DNA of 10,414 nucleotides from GCA-002862325 sp036339295 (GTDB taxonomy: Bacteria > Planctomycetota > Phycisphaerae > Phycisphaerales > SM1A02), in the NCBI GenBank assembly GCA_036339295.1, contig JAYZBK010000101.1, positions 1-10,414 on the forward strand. Direction: 5' to 3'. The notes below the pieces were generated by a model. The model saw only the letters and a program-made list of their open reading frames with translations. It made no database searches and was not told the origin of the DNA. Shown here piece after piece: positions 1-6,074 of this stretch; positions within the stretch are counted from its first letter, which is position 1; each line of letters opens with the position of its first letter. The translations under genes were made by a program, and so were the position numbers.

Positions 1-1
1 G

Positions 2-874
2 GATCGCGAACGACCCATGCTCATTCGCAAACGCGATGGCGGCTTCCTCTAAGCCACGACCGATCTTGCAGCGCTTCGATTCCGCGTGCAGGATCTAGAC
101 AGCGACGAGGTCGTGTACGTGGTCGATGCTCGCCAACGCGATCACTTCCGAGACGTGTTCGACGCCTGTCGCATGATCGGATGGGCGACGCTCCCCGATG
201 GTGTGAACGCTTCGCTGAAGCATCTCGGTTTCGGCACCGTCCTCGGTGCGGACAAGAAGCCCCTCAAGACACGGAGCGGTGCGAACTTCAAGCTCATGGA
301 TCTGCTCCAGGCAGCCATCGACCGAGGTCGATCCGCGGTACGAGCCAGATCCGAGGATCCCAAGGCGCCGACCCATGAGATGTCGGCGAGCGAACTCGAT
401 GCGATCGGCAAGGCGGTGGGGATCGCCGCGATCAAGTACGCCGATCTCTCCACCGACACCGGTCGCGACTACGTCTTCGATCTCGGCCGCATGGTCGCCT
501 TCGAAGGCGACACCGGGCCGTACCTCCAGTACGCCCACGCCCGCATCGGATCGATGCTGGAGAAGGCCGCCGGCGATCTGGATCCCGAGGCGGCCCTTTC
601 GATCGACGCCCCCGAGGAACGCCGGCTCGTCCTGCTCCTGCTTCGGTACGGAGACGCGGTCGCGGAGGCCGCCAACTCGCTCGAACCCGCACGACTCTGC
701 CGCTACCTCCAGACCCTCGCGGCGGAGTTCAGCAGCTTCTATTCCGCCTGCCCGGTGCTGAAGGCCGAGACCCCCGAGATCCGGGCGTCCCGTCTTCGTC
801 TGGCATCGCTGGTGCAGCGTGTCCTCGCCGACGGCCTGGACTGTCTGGGCATCGAATCGCCGCACCGGATGTGA
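2..874 (+). CDS. argS: Arginyl-tRNA synthetase, C-terminal part (5' partial, interrupted by an in-frame TAA)
   Basis: Class I aminoacyl-tRNA synthetase charging tRNA-Arg in the cytoplasm. The 5' end lies outside the window. The frame opens at position 2 and reads DRERPMLIRKRDGGFL, then TAA at 50-52, then ATTDLAALRFRVQDLDSDEV. ArgS proteins have GG(Y/F)LY(T/A)TTD here, so the stop replaces the Tyr. Downstream the match is continuous: YVVDARQRDHF, the KMSK-equivalent stretch KPLKTRSG near 255-280, VGIAAIKYADLS, then MVAFEGDTGPYLQYAHARI, and a C-terminal DALR-type anticodon-binding helical domain ending near 870. The longest uninterrupted piece would begin at GTG 86, which has no visible Shine-Dalgarno site and would lack the catalytic core, so it is not a credible independent gene. 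The terminal TGA is followed after 23 bp by upp. Family identity is very secure. Whether the gene is intact in the organism is open, since one wrong base (TAC or TAT read as TAA) would explain everything. Confidence 0.9.
50..52 (+). other. In-frame TAA replacing a conserved Tyr codon of argS
   Basis: Codons 41-49 are GGC TTC CTC, then TAA, then GCC ACG ACC GAT. Both flanks match the ArgS GGYLYTTTD-type motif without any frame change. The event is therefore a single substitution in the third base of a Tyr codon, not an indel. It is either a real nonsense mutation or an assembly/sequencing error near a contig end. Confidence 0.85.
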
Positions 875-883
875 TCCGCCCCT

Positions 884-887
884 GGAG
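884..887 (+). promoter_or_regulatory. Shine-Dalgarno GGAG supporting the ATG 898 start of upp
   Basis: GGAG lies 10 nt upstream of ATG 898. The alternative in-frame GTG at 871 overlaps the argS stop (GTGA) but has no such site, and starting there would lengthen an already slightly long N-terminus. Confidence 0.55.
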
Positions 888-897
888 CGCCTTCGAC

Positions 898-1542
898 ATG
901 AGGTCCATCCCCGATCACCCCAATCTGCGAACCCACGAGCATCCCCTCATCGCCCACAAGATGCGGATCCTGCGGGACGCCGAGACCAGTCCCCAGACGT
1001 TTCGGCGGGTGCTCGGCGAGATCGCCGGACTGATGACCTACGAGGCGCTGCGAGACCTTCCCACCACCACCTGCCGCGTCCGGACTCCGATCGCCGAGTG
1101 CGACGCGGTGAGACTCGCCGCCCCGATCACGATCGTGCCGATCCTGCGGGCGGGACTCGGAATGACCGACGGCATCCTCGGACTCGTGCCGGAGGCGAGG
1201 ATCGGTCACATCGGCGTCCAGCGGGACGAGAACACCAAGAGACCGGTCGAGTACTACGAGAAGCTGCCCCCGGACGTGGCGGACGGACCCGTCCTCGTGG
1301 TGGATCCCATGCTCGCGACCGGCGGCAGCGGGGCCCACGCGGTGGCCTATCTCAAGGATCGCGGGTGTCGTCAGATCCGCTTCCTCTGCCTGGTGGCGGC
1401 TCCGGAGGGGGTCGCCCATCTGCAGGAGTCCCATCCGAACGTGCCGGTCCACGCGGCGGTCCTCGACGAACGACTCGACGATCGGGCCTACATCGTGCCC
1501 GGCCTGGGCGATGCCGGCGATCGCACCTTCGGGACGCTCTGA
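898..1542 (+). CDS. upp: Uracil phosphoribosyltransferase
   Basis: Pyrimidine salvage enzyme converting uracil and PRPP to UMP and pyrophosphate in the cytosol. From ATG 898 the protein is 214 aa, close to the usual 208-210. Visible family motifs: HPLIAHKM at 15-22, TIVPILRAGLGM at 78-89, the PRPP-binding loop VVDPMLATGGS at 134-144, VAAPEG at 166-171, and the C-terminal uracil-binding signature YIVPGLGDAGDR at 198-209, ending FGTL. All key residues appear present. An upstream GTG at 871 would add nine residues and couple translation to argS by a GTGA overlap; ATG 898 is preferred because of its GGAG site and the closer fit to family length. The gene lies 23 bp after argS and 53 bp before the methyltransferase, all on the same strand, so one transcript is likely. 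The link to the neighbours is positional rather than functional. Confidence 0.96.
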   Translation: MRSIPDHPNLRTHEHPLIAHKMRILRDAETSPQTFRRVLGEIAGLMTYEALRDLPTTTCRVRTPIAECDAVRLAAPITIVPILRAGLGMTDGILGLVPEARIGHIGVQRDENTKRPVEYYEKLPPDVADGPVLVVDPMLATGGSGAHAVAYLKDRGCRQIRFLCLVAAPEGVAHLQESHPNVPVHAAVLDERLDDRAYIVPGLGDAGDRTFGTL

Positions 1543-1595
1543 CGAAAACCCGGCGCTCGGACCCGCGGGGCCTCGGTTTCGAGGATGATCGGGCG

Positions 1596-2636
1596 ATGGC
1601 CGAACGAAAGAACACGGAGTTCGAACGTCCCGGCGGCTACGCGACGCCCCGCGGTGCGATGCAGGTCCAGGCGAAGGCCGCCCGCGACCTCGCCGACGCC
1701 GACATCCGACTGCCCGGGGATGCGGTCGCGCCCCACGAGGCGTCGGCGAGCCCGGTGGAACCGGCCTACCGGTCGTCCGATCCCGACACGCGGCTCTACG
1801 TCGGCGACTGCCGGGACGTGCTGCCCAATCTTCCCGACCACGGGGAGGTCGATCTGGTCTTCGCCGATCCCCCCTTCAACTGGGACGTGCCGTACGACGA
1901 GTGGGCCGACGGCATGCCGCGGGCGGAGTTCGAACGGTTCACCTACGACTGGCTCGACGCCTGCGTCGACTGCCTCGCGCCGCACGGCGCGATCTGGGTG
2001 AACATTCCCGACGACACCGCGGCGGAGATCGTCATGCACCTCAAGCGCCGAGGTCTGAGCATGGTGAACTGGTGCGTCTGGCACTTCCGGTTCGGGCAGC
2101 ACCGGGACAGCTCCTTCATCATGAGCAAGGTCCACGCGCTCTACTTCGCCAAGGACCCCGCGAATCGACGATGGAATCCGGACGCCGTGCTGGAGCAGTC
2201 GGACCGGGCCGCCATCTACAACGATCCACGGACCCAGGCGAAGGCCAGCCATGCGGGCATGCGGGTTCCGATGGACGTCTGGTACGGGCCCTACTGGGGT
2301 CGCGTGCAGGGAAACAACAAGGAGCGTCGTCACCGCCACCACAACCAGATTCCCGAGGTCTACCTGGAGCGGGTGATCCTGGCCTGTTCGAACGAAGGGG
2401 ATCTCGTGCTCGACCCGTTCTGCGGAAGCGGGACGACGTCGACCGTCGCGCGGGCCTGGAACCGACGCTCCATCACCACCGAGTACGGCGCCGGCAACGC
2501 CGAGAGCGCGTGGGAGCGGATCGATGGAATCGGAATGATCCGCAAGGGCCAGTCGGGCGGTGGCTCCAGTGCCATCGCCCCCTCGCGGAGCGCGGGGCGG
2601 AGCGCGGGGCGGAGCGCGGGGCGGAAACGCGGCTGA
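1596..2636 (+). CDS. Solitary beta-class N6-adenine/N4-cytosine DNA methyltransferase
   Basis: S-adenosylmethionine-dependent DNA methyltransferase, 346 aa, of the N6_N4_Mtase (PF01555) type. Catalytic motif IV DPPF is at 91-94, preceded by YVGDCRDVLPNL at 68-79. The motif X region HHNQIPEVYLERVI (248-261) precedes the AdoMet-binding motif I VLDPFCGSGTT (271-281). Motif IV before motif I is the beta-class order, as in CcrM and type III Mod subunits, with the target-recognition region between them (about 150-245). DPPF/DPPY occurs in both adenine-N6 and cytosine-N4 enzymes, so the methylated base is not decided. The first 60 residues lack recognisable motifs. The C-terminus (about 320-346) is low complexity with repeated SAGR units and a basic RKRG end, possibly a flexible DNA-contacting tail. 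GAGG at 1581-1584 lies 11 nt before the chosen ATG. No restriction endonuclease gene is nearby, so an orphan regulatory or host-marking role is inferred. It converges on the adenosyltransferase gene with only 13 bp between stop codons. Confidence 0.9.
   Translation: MAERKNTEFERPGGYATPRGAMQVQAKAARDLADADIRLPGDAVAPHEASASPVEPAYRSSDPDTRLYVGDCRDVLPNLPDHGEVDLVFADPPFNWDVPYDEWADGMPRAEFERFTYDWLDACVDCLAPHGAIWVNIPDDTAAEIVMHLKRRGLSMVNWCVWHFRFGQHRDSSFIMSKVHALYFAKDPANRRWNPDAVLEQSDRAAIYNDPRTQAKASHAGMRVPMDVWYGPYWGRVQGNNKERRHRHHNQIPEVYLERVILACSNEGDLVLDPFCGSGTTSTVARAWNRRSITTEYGAGNAESAWERIDGIGMIRKGQSGGGSSAIAPSRSAGRSAGRSAGRKRG
2585..2620 (+). repeat. Three perfect 12-bp tandem repeats in the 3' end of the methyltransferase gene
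   Basis: GCGGAGCGCGGG occurs three times head to tail, followed by a partial copy (GCGGA) at 2621-2625. Because the unit is 12 bp, each copy adds exactly four residues (SAGR) to the protein. Copy-number change by slippage would therefore lengthen or shorten the tail without breaking the frame. Confidence 0.9.
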
Positions 2637-2649
2637 CGCACCGTCCGCC

Positions 2650-3219
2650 TCAGGCTCCCCGCGGCACCCACGGGACGTCCTCGACCCCTTCCGCGTGATT
2701 CGCGGCCCGACTCATCGCGAAGAGGAGATCGCTGAGCCGGTTGATCCACCGGATGGCCTGCGGCGTGATGGGCTCGGCGTGACCGAGGTGGACCATCAGG
2801 CGTTCCGCCCTCCGGCACACCGTGCGGGCGAGATGGAGCCGCGCGGCAAGCTCGGTTCCACCCGGAAGGACGAAGCATCGGATCTCCGGCGCCCGCTCGG
2901 TGTAGAAGTCGATCTTCGCCTCGACGCCCGTGACGTCGTCGTCGGTGAACCGCCCGATGCGGTCGCTGTTCCTCGCCCCTTCGGGCGTCGCGAGATCCGC
3001 GCCGAGGTCGAAGCATCGCGACTGCAGCTCGACGATGTCCTGTCCGAGGACGCGTTGGAACTCGACGTCGGCGGAGAGCGAGGACGCCGCCAGTCCCAGG
3101 CAGGCGTTCAACTCGTCGACGGTTCCGTACGCCTCGATCCGGGGATGGTCCTTGCCGACCCGGTCTCCCGAGAAGAGTCCGGTCTTTCCGTCGTCGCCTG
3201 TCCTGGTGTAGAGCTTCAT
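2650..3219 (-). CDS. Cob(I)alamin adenosyltransferase, PduO/MMAB type
   Basis: Transfers the adenosyl group of ATP to cob(I)alamin, giving adenosylcobalamin, the cofactor for enzymes such as methylmalonyl-CoA mutase or class II ribonucleotide reductase. The 189-aa protein has the family's N-terminal ATP-binding signature TRTGDDGKTGL at 5-15, then RIEAYGTVDELNA at 27-39, the C-terminal helix LPGGTELAARLHLARTVCRRAER (118-140) with its conserved Arg and Glu residues, and INRLSDLLF at 159-167. Length is typical of the trimeric all-alpha PduO fold (PF01923). The ATG overlaps the upstream gene's TGA as ATGA (3216-3219), and GAGGA sits 8 nt before the start, inside the upstream gene; translational coupling is likely. 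I found no cobalamin riboswitch in the leader of the operon. The partner B12-dependent enzyme is not in this window. Confidence 0.95.
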   Translation of the reverse strand: MKLYTRTGDDGKTGLFSGDRVGKDHPRIEAYGTVDELNACLGLAASSLSADVEFQRVLGQDIVELQSRCFDLGADLATPEGARNSDRIGRFTDDDVTGVEAKIDFYTERAPEIRCFVLPGGTELAARLHLARTVCRRAERLMVHLGHAEPITPQAIRWINRLSDLLFAMSRAANHAEGVEDVPWVPRGA

Positions 3220-4295
3220 CGACCTGTTCCTCGTTGCTGGCTGCCTGGGTTCGTCCTCGCCGCGGTCGGATCGACCGACTTCGCGAAACCATCGGTGGCG
3301 GATTCCGGGAGTCCCTCGTCGTCCGGACGAAGGACGATGTCGGGCTCGACGATCCGCCCACCGTCCGCATCCCGGACGGCGATCAGGAATCCCGGGCGGA
3401 ATCCACCGCTCGCGATCCGGCCCTCCGGATCCATGACCACGACCCCGACCTGGTGGTGCGGTCGCAGGTCGCCGAGTCGTTCGACCCGCTCGAGCGTCTC
3501 CCGGACCGCGTCGTGCGGCGAGGCCCCGCGACGCATCGCCTCGACCGCGACCATGCTCGCACAGATCCCGGAGATCAACTCCCCCGTTCCCGTCGCCGTC
3601 GCCTGTCCGACCCCGGGCTCCACGTAGAGGCCGTGGCCCGCGATCGGAGAGTCCCCGACCCGACCGGGCACCTTGAACGGAAGCCCGCTGGTCGAGGAGG
3701 CTGCGCCGAGGGTGCCGTCGCCGGCCCGACCGAGGACGCAGATCGTGTCGTGACCGGCCGGGGCCGCCCCCTCGCGACCGTCGCCGCCGGGCGGTCGGAA
3801 GAGCCGCCCGCCCGCGTCGCTCCCGAGGCCGGGATCGATCGGTCGAAGACCGAGCAGCGCCGAGTCCCTCGATTGGTCGACCTCGGCGGAGTCGCCGCGC
3901 GCCTGCCACGAGGACCAGGTGGAGCGAGCCTCCTCCGAAAGCAGCTCCGCCGCCGGGATGCCGTGGCGGTCCGCGAAGTCGTCCGCATCCTCGCCGCAGA
4001 GGAGCCGATGTTCCGTGCGTTCCATCACCGCCCGTGCGACATCCACGGGGTGGAGGTGCCGCCTCAGCCCGCAGACCCCTCCGAAGCGCAACGGCGAGAG
4101 CATGATGGCGCCGTCGAGCGACATGCGTCCCGATGCATCGGGGAGTCCACCGAACCCGACACTGTCGACCGAAGGGTCGAGGTCGGCATGCCGACACGCG
4201 ATGGCCAGCGCCTCCAGCAGGTTGTCCTCGTCGGATCCGAGGGACGACCACGCGGCCTCGATCGCTGCCAGCGAGAAGGACCAGGTACCGACCAT
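3216..4295 (-). CDS. Glycosylasparaginase-type Ntn-hydrolase (asparaginase 2 family)
   Basis: Member of the Asparaginase_2 family (PF01112). These enzymes cleave themselves before a Thr, which becomes the N-terminal nucleophile, and then hydrolyse asparagine-type amide bonds such as GlcNAc-Asn or isoaspartyl peptides. From ATG 4295 the product is 359 aa. The N-terminal MVGTWSFSLAAIEAAW and DSVGFGGLPDASGRMSLDGAIM (44-65) match glycosylasparaginases. The autoproteolysis site is GHD/TICVL, giving Thr184 as nucleophile. GRVGDSPIAG (211-220) contains the substrate-contacting Arg212 and Asp215, and TGTGEL (235-240) forms the oxyanion/Thr-Gly site. An acidic, Ser- and Gly-rich stretch (about 128-180) precedes the cleavage site. 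No signal peptide is visible from this start. The frame stays open to an ATG at 4478, but the extra 61 residues lack family similarity; no strong Shine-Dalgarno precedes ATG 4295. Substrate is uncertain: N4-(beta-N-acetylglucosaminyl)-L-asparaginase is the nearest description. It is coupled to the downstream adenosyltransferase by an ATGA overlap. Confidence 0.88.
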   Translation of the reverse strand: MVGTWSFSLAAIEAAWSSLGSDEDNLLEALAIACRHADLDPSVDSVGFGGLPDASGRMSLDGAIMLSPLRFGGVCGLRRHLHPVDVARAVMERTEHRLLCGEDADDFADRHGIPAAELLSEEARSTWSSWQARGDSAEVDQSRDSALLGLRPIDPGLGSDAGGRLFRPPGGDGREGAAPAGHDTICVLGRAGDGTLGAASSTSGLPFKVPGRVGDSPIAGHGLYVEPGVGQATATGTGELISGICASMVAVEAMRRGASPHDAVRETLERVERLGDLRPHHQVGVVVMDPEGRIASGGFRPGFLIAVRDADGGRIVEPDIVLRPDDEGLPESATDGFAKSVDPTAARTNPGSQQRGTGR

Positions 4296-4328
4296 GATGG
4301 AAGGCGAAGGCCCTGCCACGGCTGGGGA

Positions 4329-4358
4329 CGATAACACCTCGGACCCGGGAGATCGGAA
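4329..4358 (-). promoter_or_regulatory. Weak candidate promoter for the asparaginase-adenosyltransferase operon
   Basis: On the minus strand, TTCCGA (4358-4353) and TTATCG (4334-4329) are separated by 18 nt. Transcription would begin near 4322, leaving a leader of about 27 nt before ATG 4295. Both boxes deviate from the sigma-70 consensus, so this is a suggestion only; it is mildly consistent with the short start. Confidence 0.25.
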
Positions 4359-4558
4359 CGGTGATTCCGACTCCGAATGCTTCGGGAAGGCCGTGAATCG
4401 CGGAACCGGGCAGACCCGACGAGCGAAGTGGAGGAGTCGGGGCATTTCTCCTTCGGTTCGATTCCCCCCCGACGGCAACTGCCGGAATCGAGCCTCCCGC
4501 GAACGAACCGGGCACCCAGGCGACGCCGGAGCCCGTAGGATTCACGGGTCTTGAAATC

Positions 4559-4594
4559 CGGGCCGTTCATTCCGGCCCGACCACTGGTTTTTTT
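4559..4594 (+). terminator. Terminator-like hairpin with T7 tract upstream of pseudopilin 1
   Basis: Arms CGGGCCG (4559-4565) and CGGCCCG (4573-4579) pair perfectly around a 7-nt loop. Seven T follow at 4588-4594, with 8 nt between the stem and the T run, longer than usual. No plus-strand gene lies between the methyltransferase end (2636) and this point, so it is either an attenuator within a long leader of the pseudopilin, the end of an unrecognised small RNA, or chance. Confidence 0.35.
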
Positions 4595-4751
4595 CGCCCT
4601 AATCGGTCGTTGGTCGACTAGGGTTTCAGAGTTCTGGTTTGTCTGCCCGACGGTCCACCACTCATCTCTTCCGACCGTTGGTGCCACCCAAATCGTCTTC
4701 CGACACCTGCCCCCGCTTGCAGGCCGAAGACCCCATTACGGAGACGTACGC

Positions 4752-5912
4752 ATGAAGAGTGTTCGATTCGAGGAAAGGCGGCGTGGATTCACGATCGTCG
4801 AGCTGCTGGTGGTCGTCTCGATCATCGCGCTGCTCATCGCGATCCTCCTCCCCGCCATCGGCAAGGCCCGCGACGCGGCCCGCATCACCCAGTCACAGGG
4901 CAACATGCGGAACCTCGCGGTCTCCAACGACACGTACGCCTCCGACTGGGCCGATCGCCAGTTCACCGCCTGCCCCGACGACGTCGGCATCGTGGGCGGC
5001 AACGGCGTGGCCTACGGCGAGCAGATCGGCTGCATGGGCCAGATGCTCACCGGCTACGACGCCAACGGCGCCCTCTGGGGCTGGTGGTGCGGTGGACCGC
5101 TCTGCGGTGCCGGCTACCCCGGCGGCGCCGGCTACTGGGCCGCGTGCTTCCCGTACTGCTTCGTTCCGCAGGGCCAGGGCAACCCGTACTTCGGTTCGTT
5201 CCGCCTCCCCTGCGTCAAGGCGTTCAACTCCTACGTCGGCGACCGCTGGTACGACAAGGTCCTCTGGGCCCCGAAGGACGTGATCCCCTGGCGGATCGCG
5301 GAGAACTTCTTCGACTACCCCGGTGAGTTCACCCCGTACGACCCCGCCAACACCAGCAACCAGATCGTCGCCTACCCGAGCTACGTCTGGAGCCCGTCGG
5401 CGATGTACCACCCCGACGTCAGCGGCAAGTGCGGCTTCCGCCAGCCCGGCAGCTTCCCCGCCGGCTACAAGAGCCCCGCGGTCGGCCAGTGCAAGTACCC
5501 CGACCTCAAGACCCGGATGGTCGAGCACCACTGGCTCCAGAACAACGAGTCCGAGGCCAACCCCTCCTTCGGTGGCAACGACCCCTCGTGGCTCTTCACC
5601 CAGGGCTACAACTCCTCGCCCGTCTGCCTCTTCTTCGACGGCCACGTCGGCGTGAAGGGCGTCCGCGAGGCGATGGACGCCGACAAGCGTGCCGAGGCCC
5701 TCTTCACCTCCAACAACGTCTGCAGCCAGGAGTGCCCGAGCGGCTCCAGCTGCGAGCCGGGCCTCTGGAACCGGGGCATGGCCTCGTTCTTCGGCCACGG
5801 ACAGGGCTACGGCGGCCAGTACAGCTACGACACCCTGGTCAACACCGGGATGCACATGTACACCACCGGCGGCATCACCGGCCGCGACATGCTCTCCAAC
5901 GAGGGCAACTGA
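4752..5912 (+). CDS. Type II secretion/type IV pilus-like pseudopilin with C-terminal DG motif (paralog 1)
   Basis: A 386-aa protein with a class III prepilin signal: basic leader MKSVRFEERRRG (1-12), predicted cleavage after Gly12 by prepilin peptidase, mature N-terminus FTIVELLVVVS with Glu5 of the mature protein at position 17, and a single hydrophobic helix to about 35. The large periplasmic or surface domain contains 13 Cys, a WCGG element (112-115), EHHWLQNNESEANPSF (258-273) and FFDGHVGV (294-301), the DG motif of planctomycete H-X9-DG pseudopilins. It is much longer than a classical pilin. GGAG at 4740-4743, 8 nt before ATG, fixes the start; the upstream open extension has no signal peptide. 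By eye, codons are almost uniformly C- or G-ending, more extreme than in the paralog, suggesting high expression. A strong terminator follows directly. It is paralogous over its whole length to the next gene. Exact role (pilus, secretion apparatus tip, surface structure) is unknown. Confidence 0.88.
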   Translation: MKSVRFEERRRGFTIVELLVVVSIIALLIAILLPAIGKARDAARITQSQGNMRNLAVSNDTYASDWADRQFTACPDDVGIVGGNGVAYGEQIGCMGQMLTGYDANGALWGWWCGGPLCGAGYPGGAGYWAACFPYCFVPQGQGNPYFGSFRLPCVKAFNSYVGDRWYDKVLWAPKDVIPWRIAENFFDYPGEFTPYDPANTSNQIVAYPSYVWSPSAMYHPDVSGKCGFRQPGSFPAGYKSPAVGQCKYPDLKTRMVEHHWLQNNESEANPSFGGNDPSWLFTQGYNSSPVCLFFDGHVGVKGVREAMDADKRAEALFTSNNVCSQECPSGSSCEPGLWNRGMASFFGHGQGYGGQYSYDTLVNTGMHMYTTGGITGRDMLSNEGN

Positions 5913-5941
5913 TCCCGGTGGGAACACGCTCTTGAGCCTAG

Positions 5942-5967
5942 GGGCCGGCCTTCGGGCCGGCCCTTTT
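5942..5967 (+). terminator. Strong rho-independent terminator after pseudopilin 1
   Basis: GGGCCGGCC (5942-5950) pairs perfectly with GGCCGGCCC (5955-5963) around a TTCG loop closed by a C-G pair, the exceptionally stable UUCG tetraloop form. TTTT and then CTCTTCC follow. It begins 29 nt after the stop codon and separates the two pseudopilin genes, implying that the second gene has its own promoter or depends on read-through. Confidence 0.93.
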
Positions 5968-6074
5968 CTCTTCCGCATGCCGGAAATCGGCGATCGCGGG
6001 CCCGAATCGGCTACCCTCTAGGCTCATTTCTCCGTACTGCCGACCTTCCGGGGGTTTTCAGTCGAGGACGCTTC

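Larger units (their letters stand above)
4296..4751. other. Divergent intergenic region between the asparaginase operon and pseudopilin 1
   Basis: No open frame in these 456 bp resembles a protein. The open frames crossing it are extensions of the asparaginase frame or of the pseudopilin frame upstream of its good start. It holds a possible minus-strand promoter (4329-4358), a short inverted repeat CCCGT/ACGGG (4532-4548), a GC hairpin followed by seven T (4559-4594), and about 150 nt of less GC-rich leader before pseudopilin 1. No sigma-70 promoter for the pseudopilin could be identified with confidence. Confidence 0.6.

Noticed and set aside
86..874. Independent gene beginning at GTG 86
   Set aside because: The sequence upstream of the TAA at 50-52 continues the same ArgS frame, and the fragment would lack the catalytic core and has no ribosome site, so it is the tail of argS rather than a separate gene.
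871..897. GTG 871 as the upp start through a GTGA overlap with argS
   Set aside because: Possible, but no ribosome site precedes it and ATG 898 has GGAG at 10 nt and gives a more typical length.
2560..3627. Open frame antisense to the adenosyltransferase with repeated RGGA units
   Set aside because: It is the shadow of the 12-bp repeat and the minus-strand genes, with no recognisable domain.
4296..4478. N-terminal extension of the asparaginase starting at ATG 4478
   Set aside because: The extra residues show no signal peptide or family similarity, while MVGTWSF at ATG 4295 aligns with the known mature N-terminus of glycosylasparaginases.
4440..4480. GGTTCGATTCC near 4455-4465 resembling a tRNA T-arm
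   Set aside because: The flanking five-base segments do not pair (TTCGG against CCCCC), and no anticodon or D-arm fits upstream.
4619..4624. TAGGGT as a -10 box for pseudopilin 1, and TACCCT at 6012-6017 for pseudopilin 2
   Set aside because: Neither has an acceptable -35 element at 16-18 nt, so a promoter cannot be supported.
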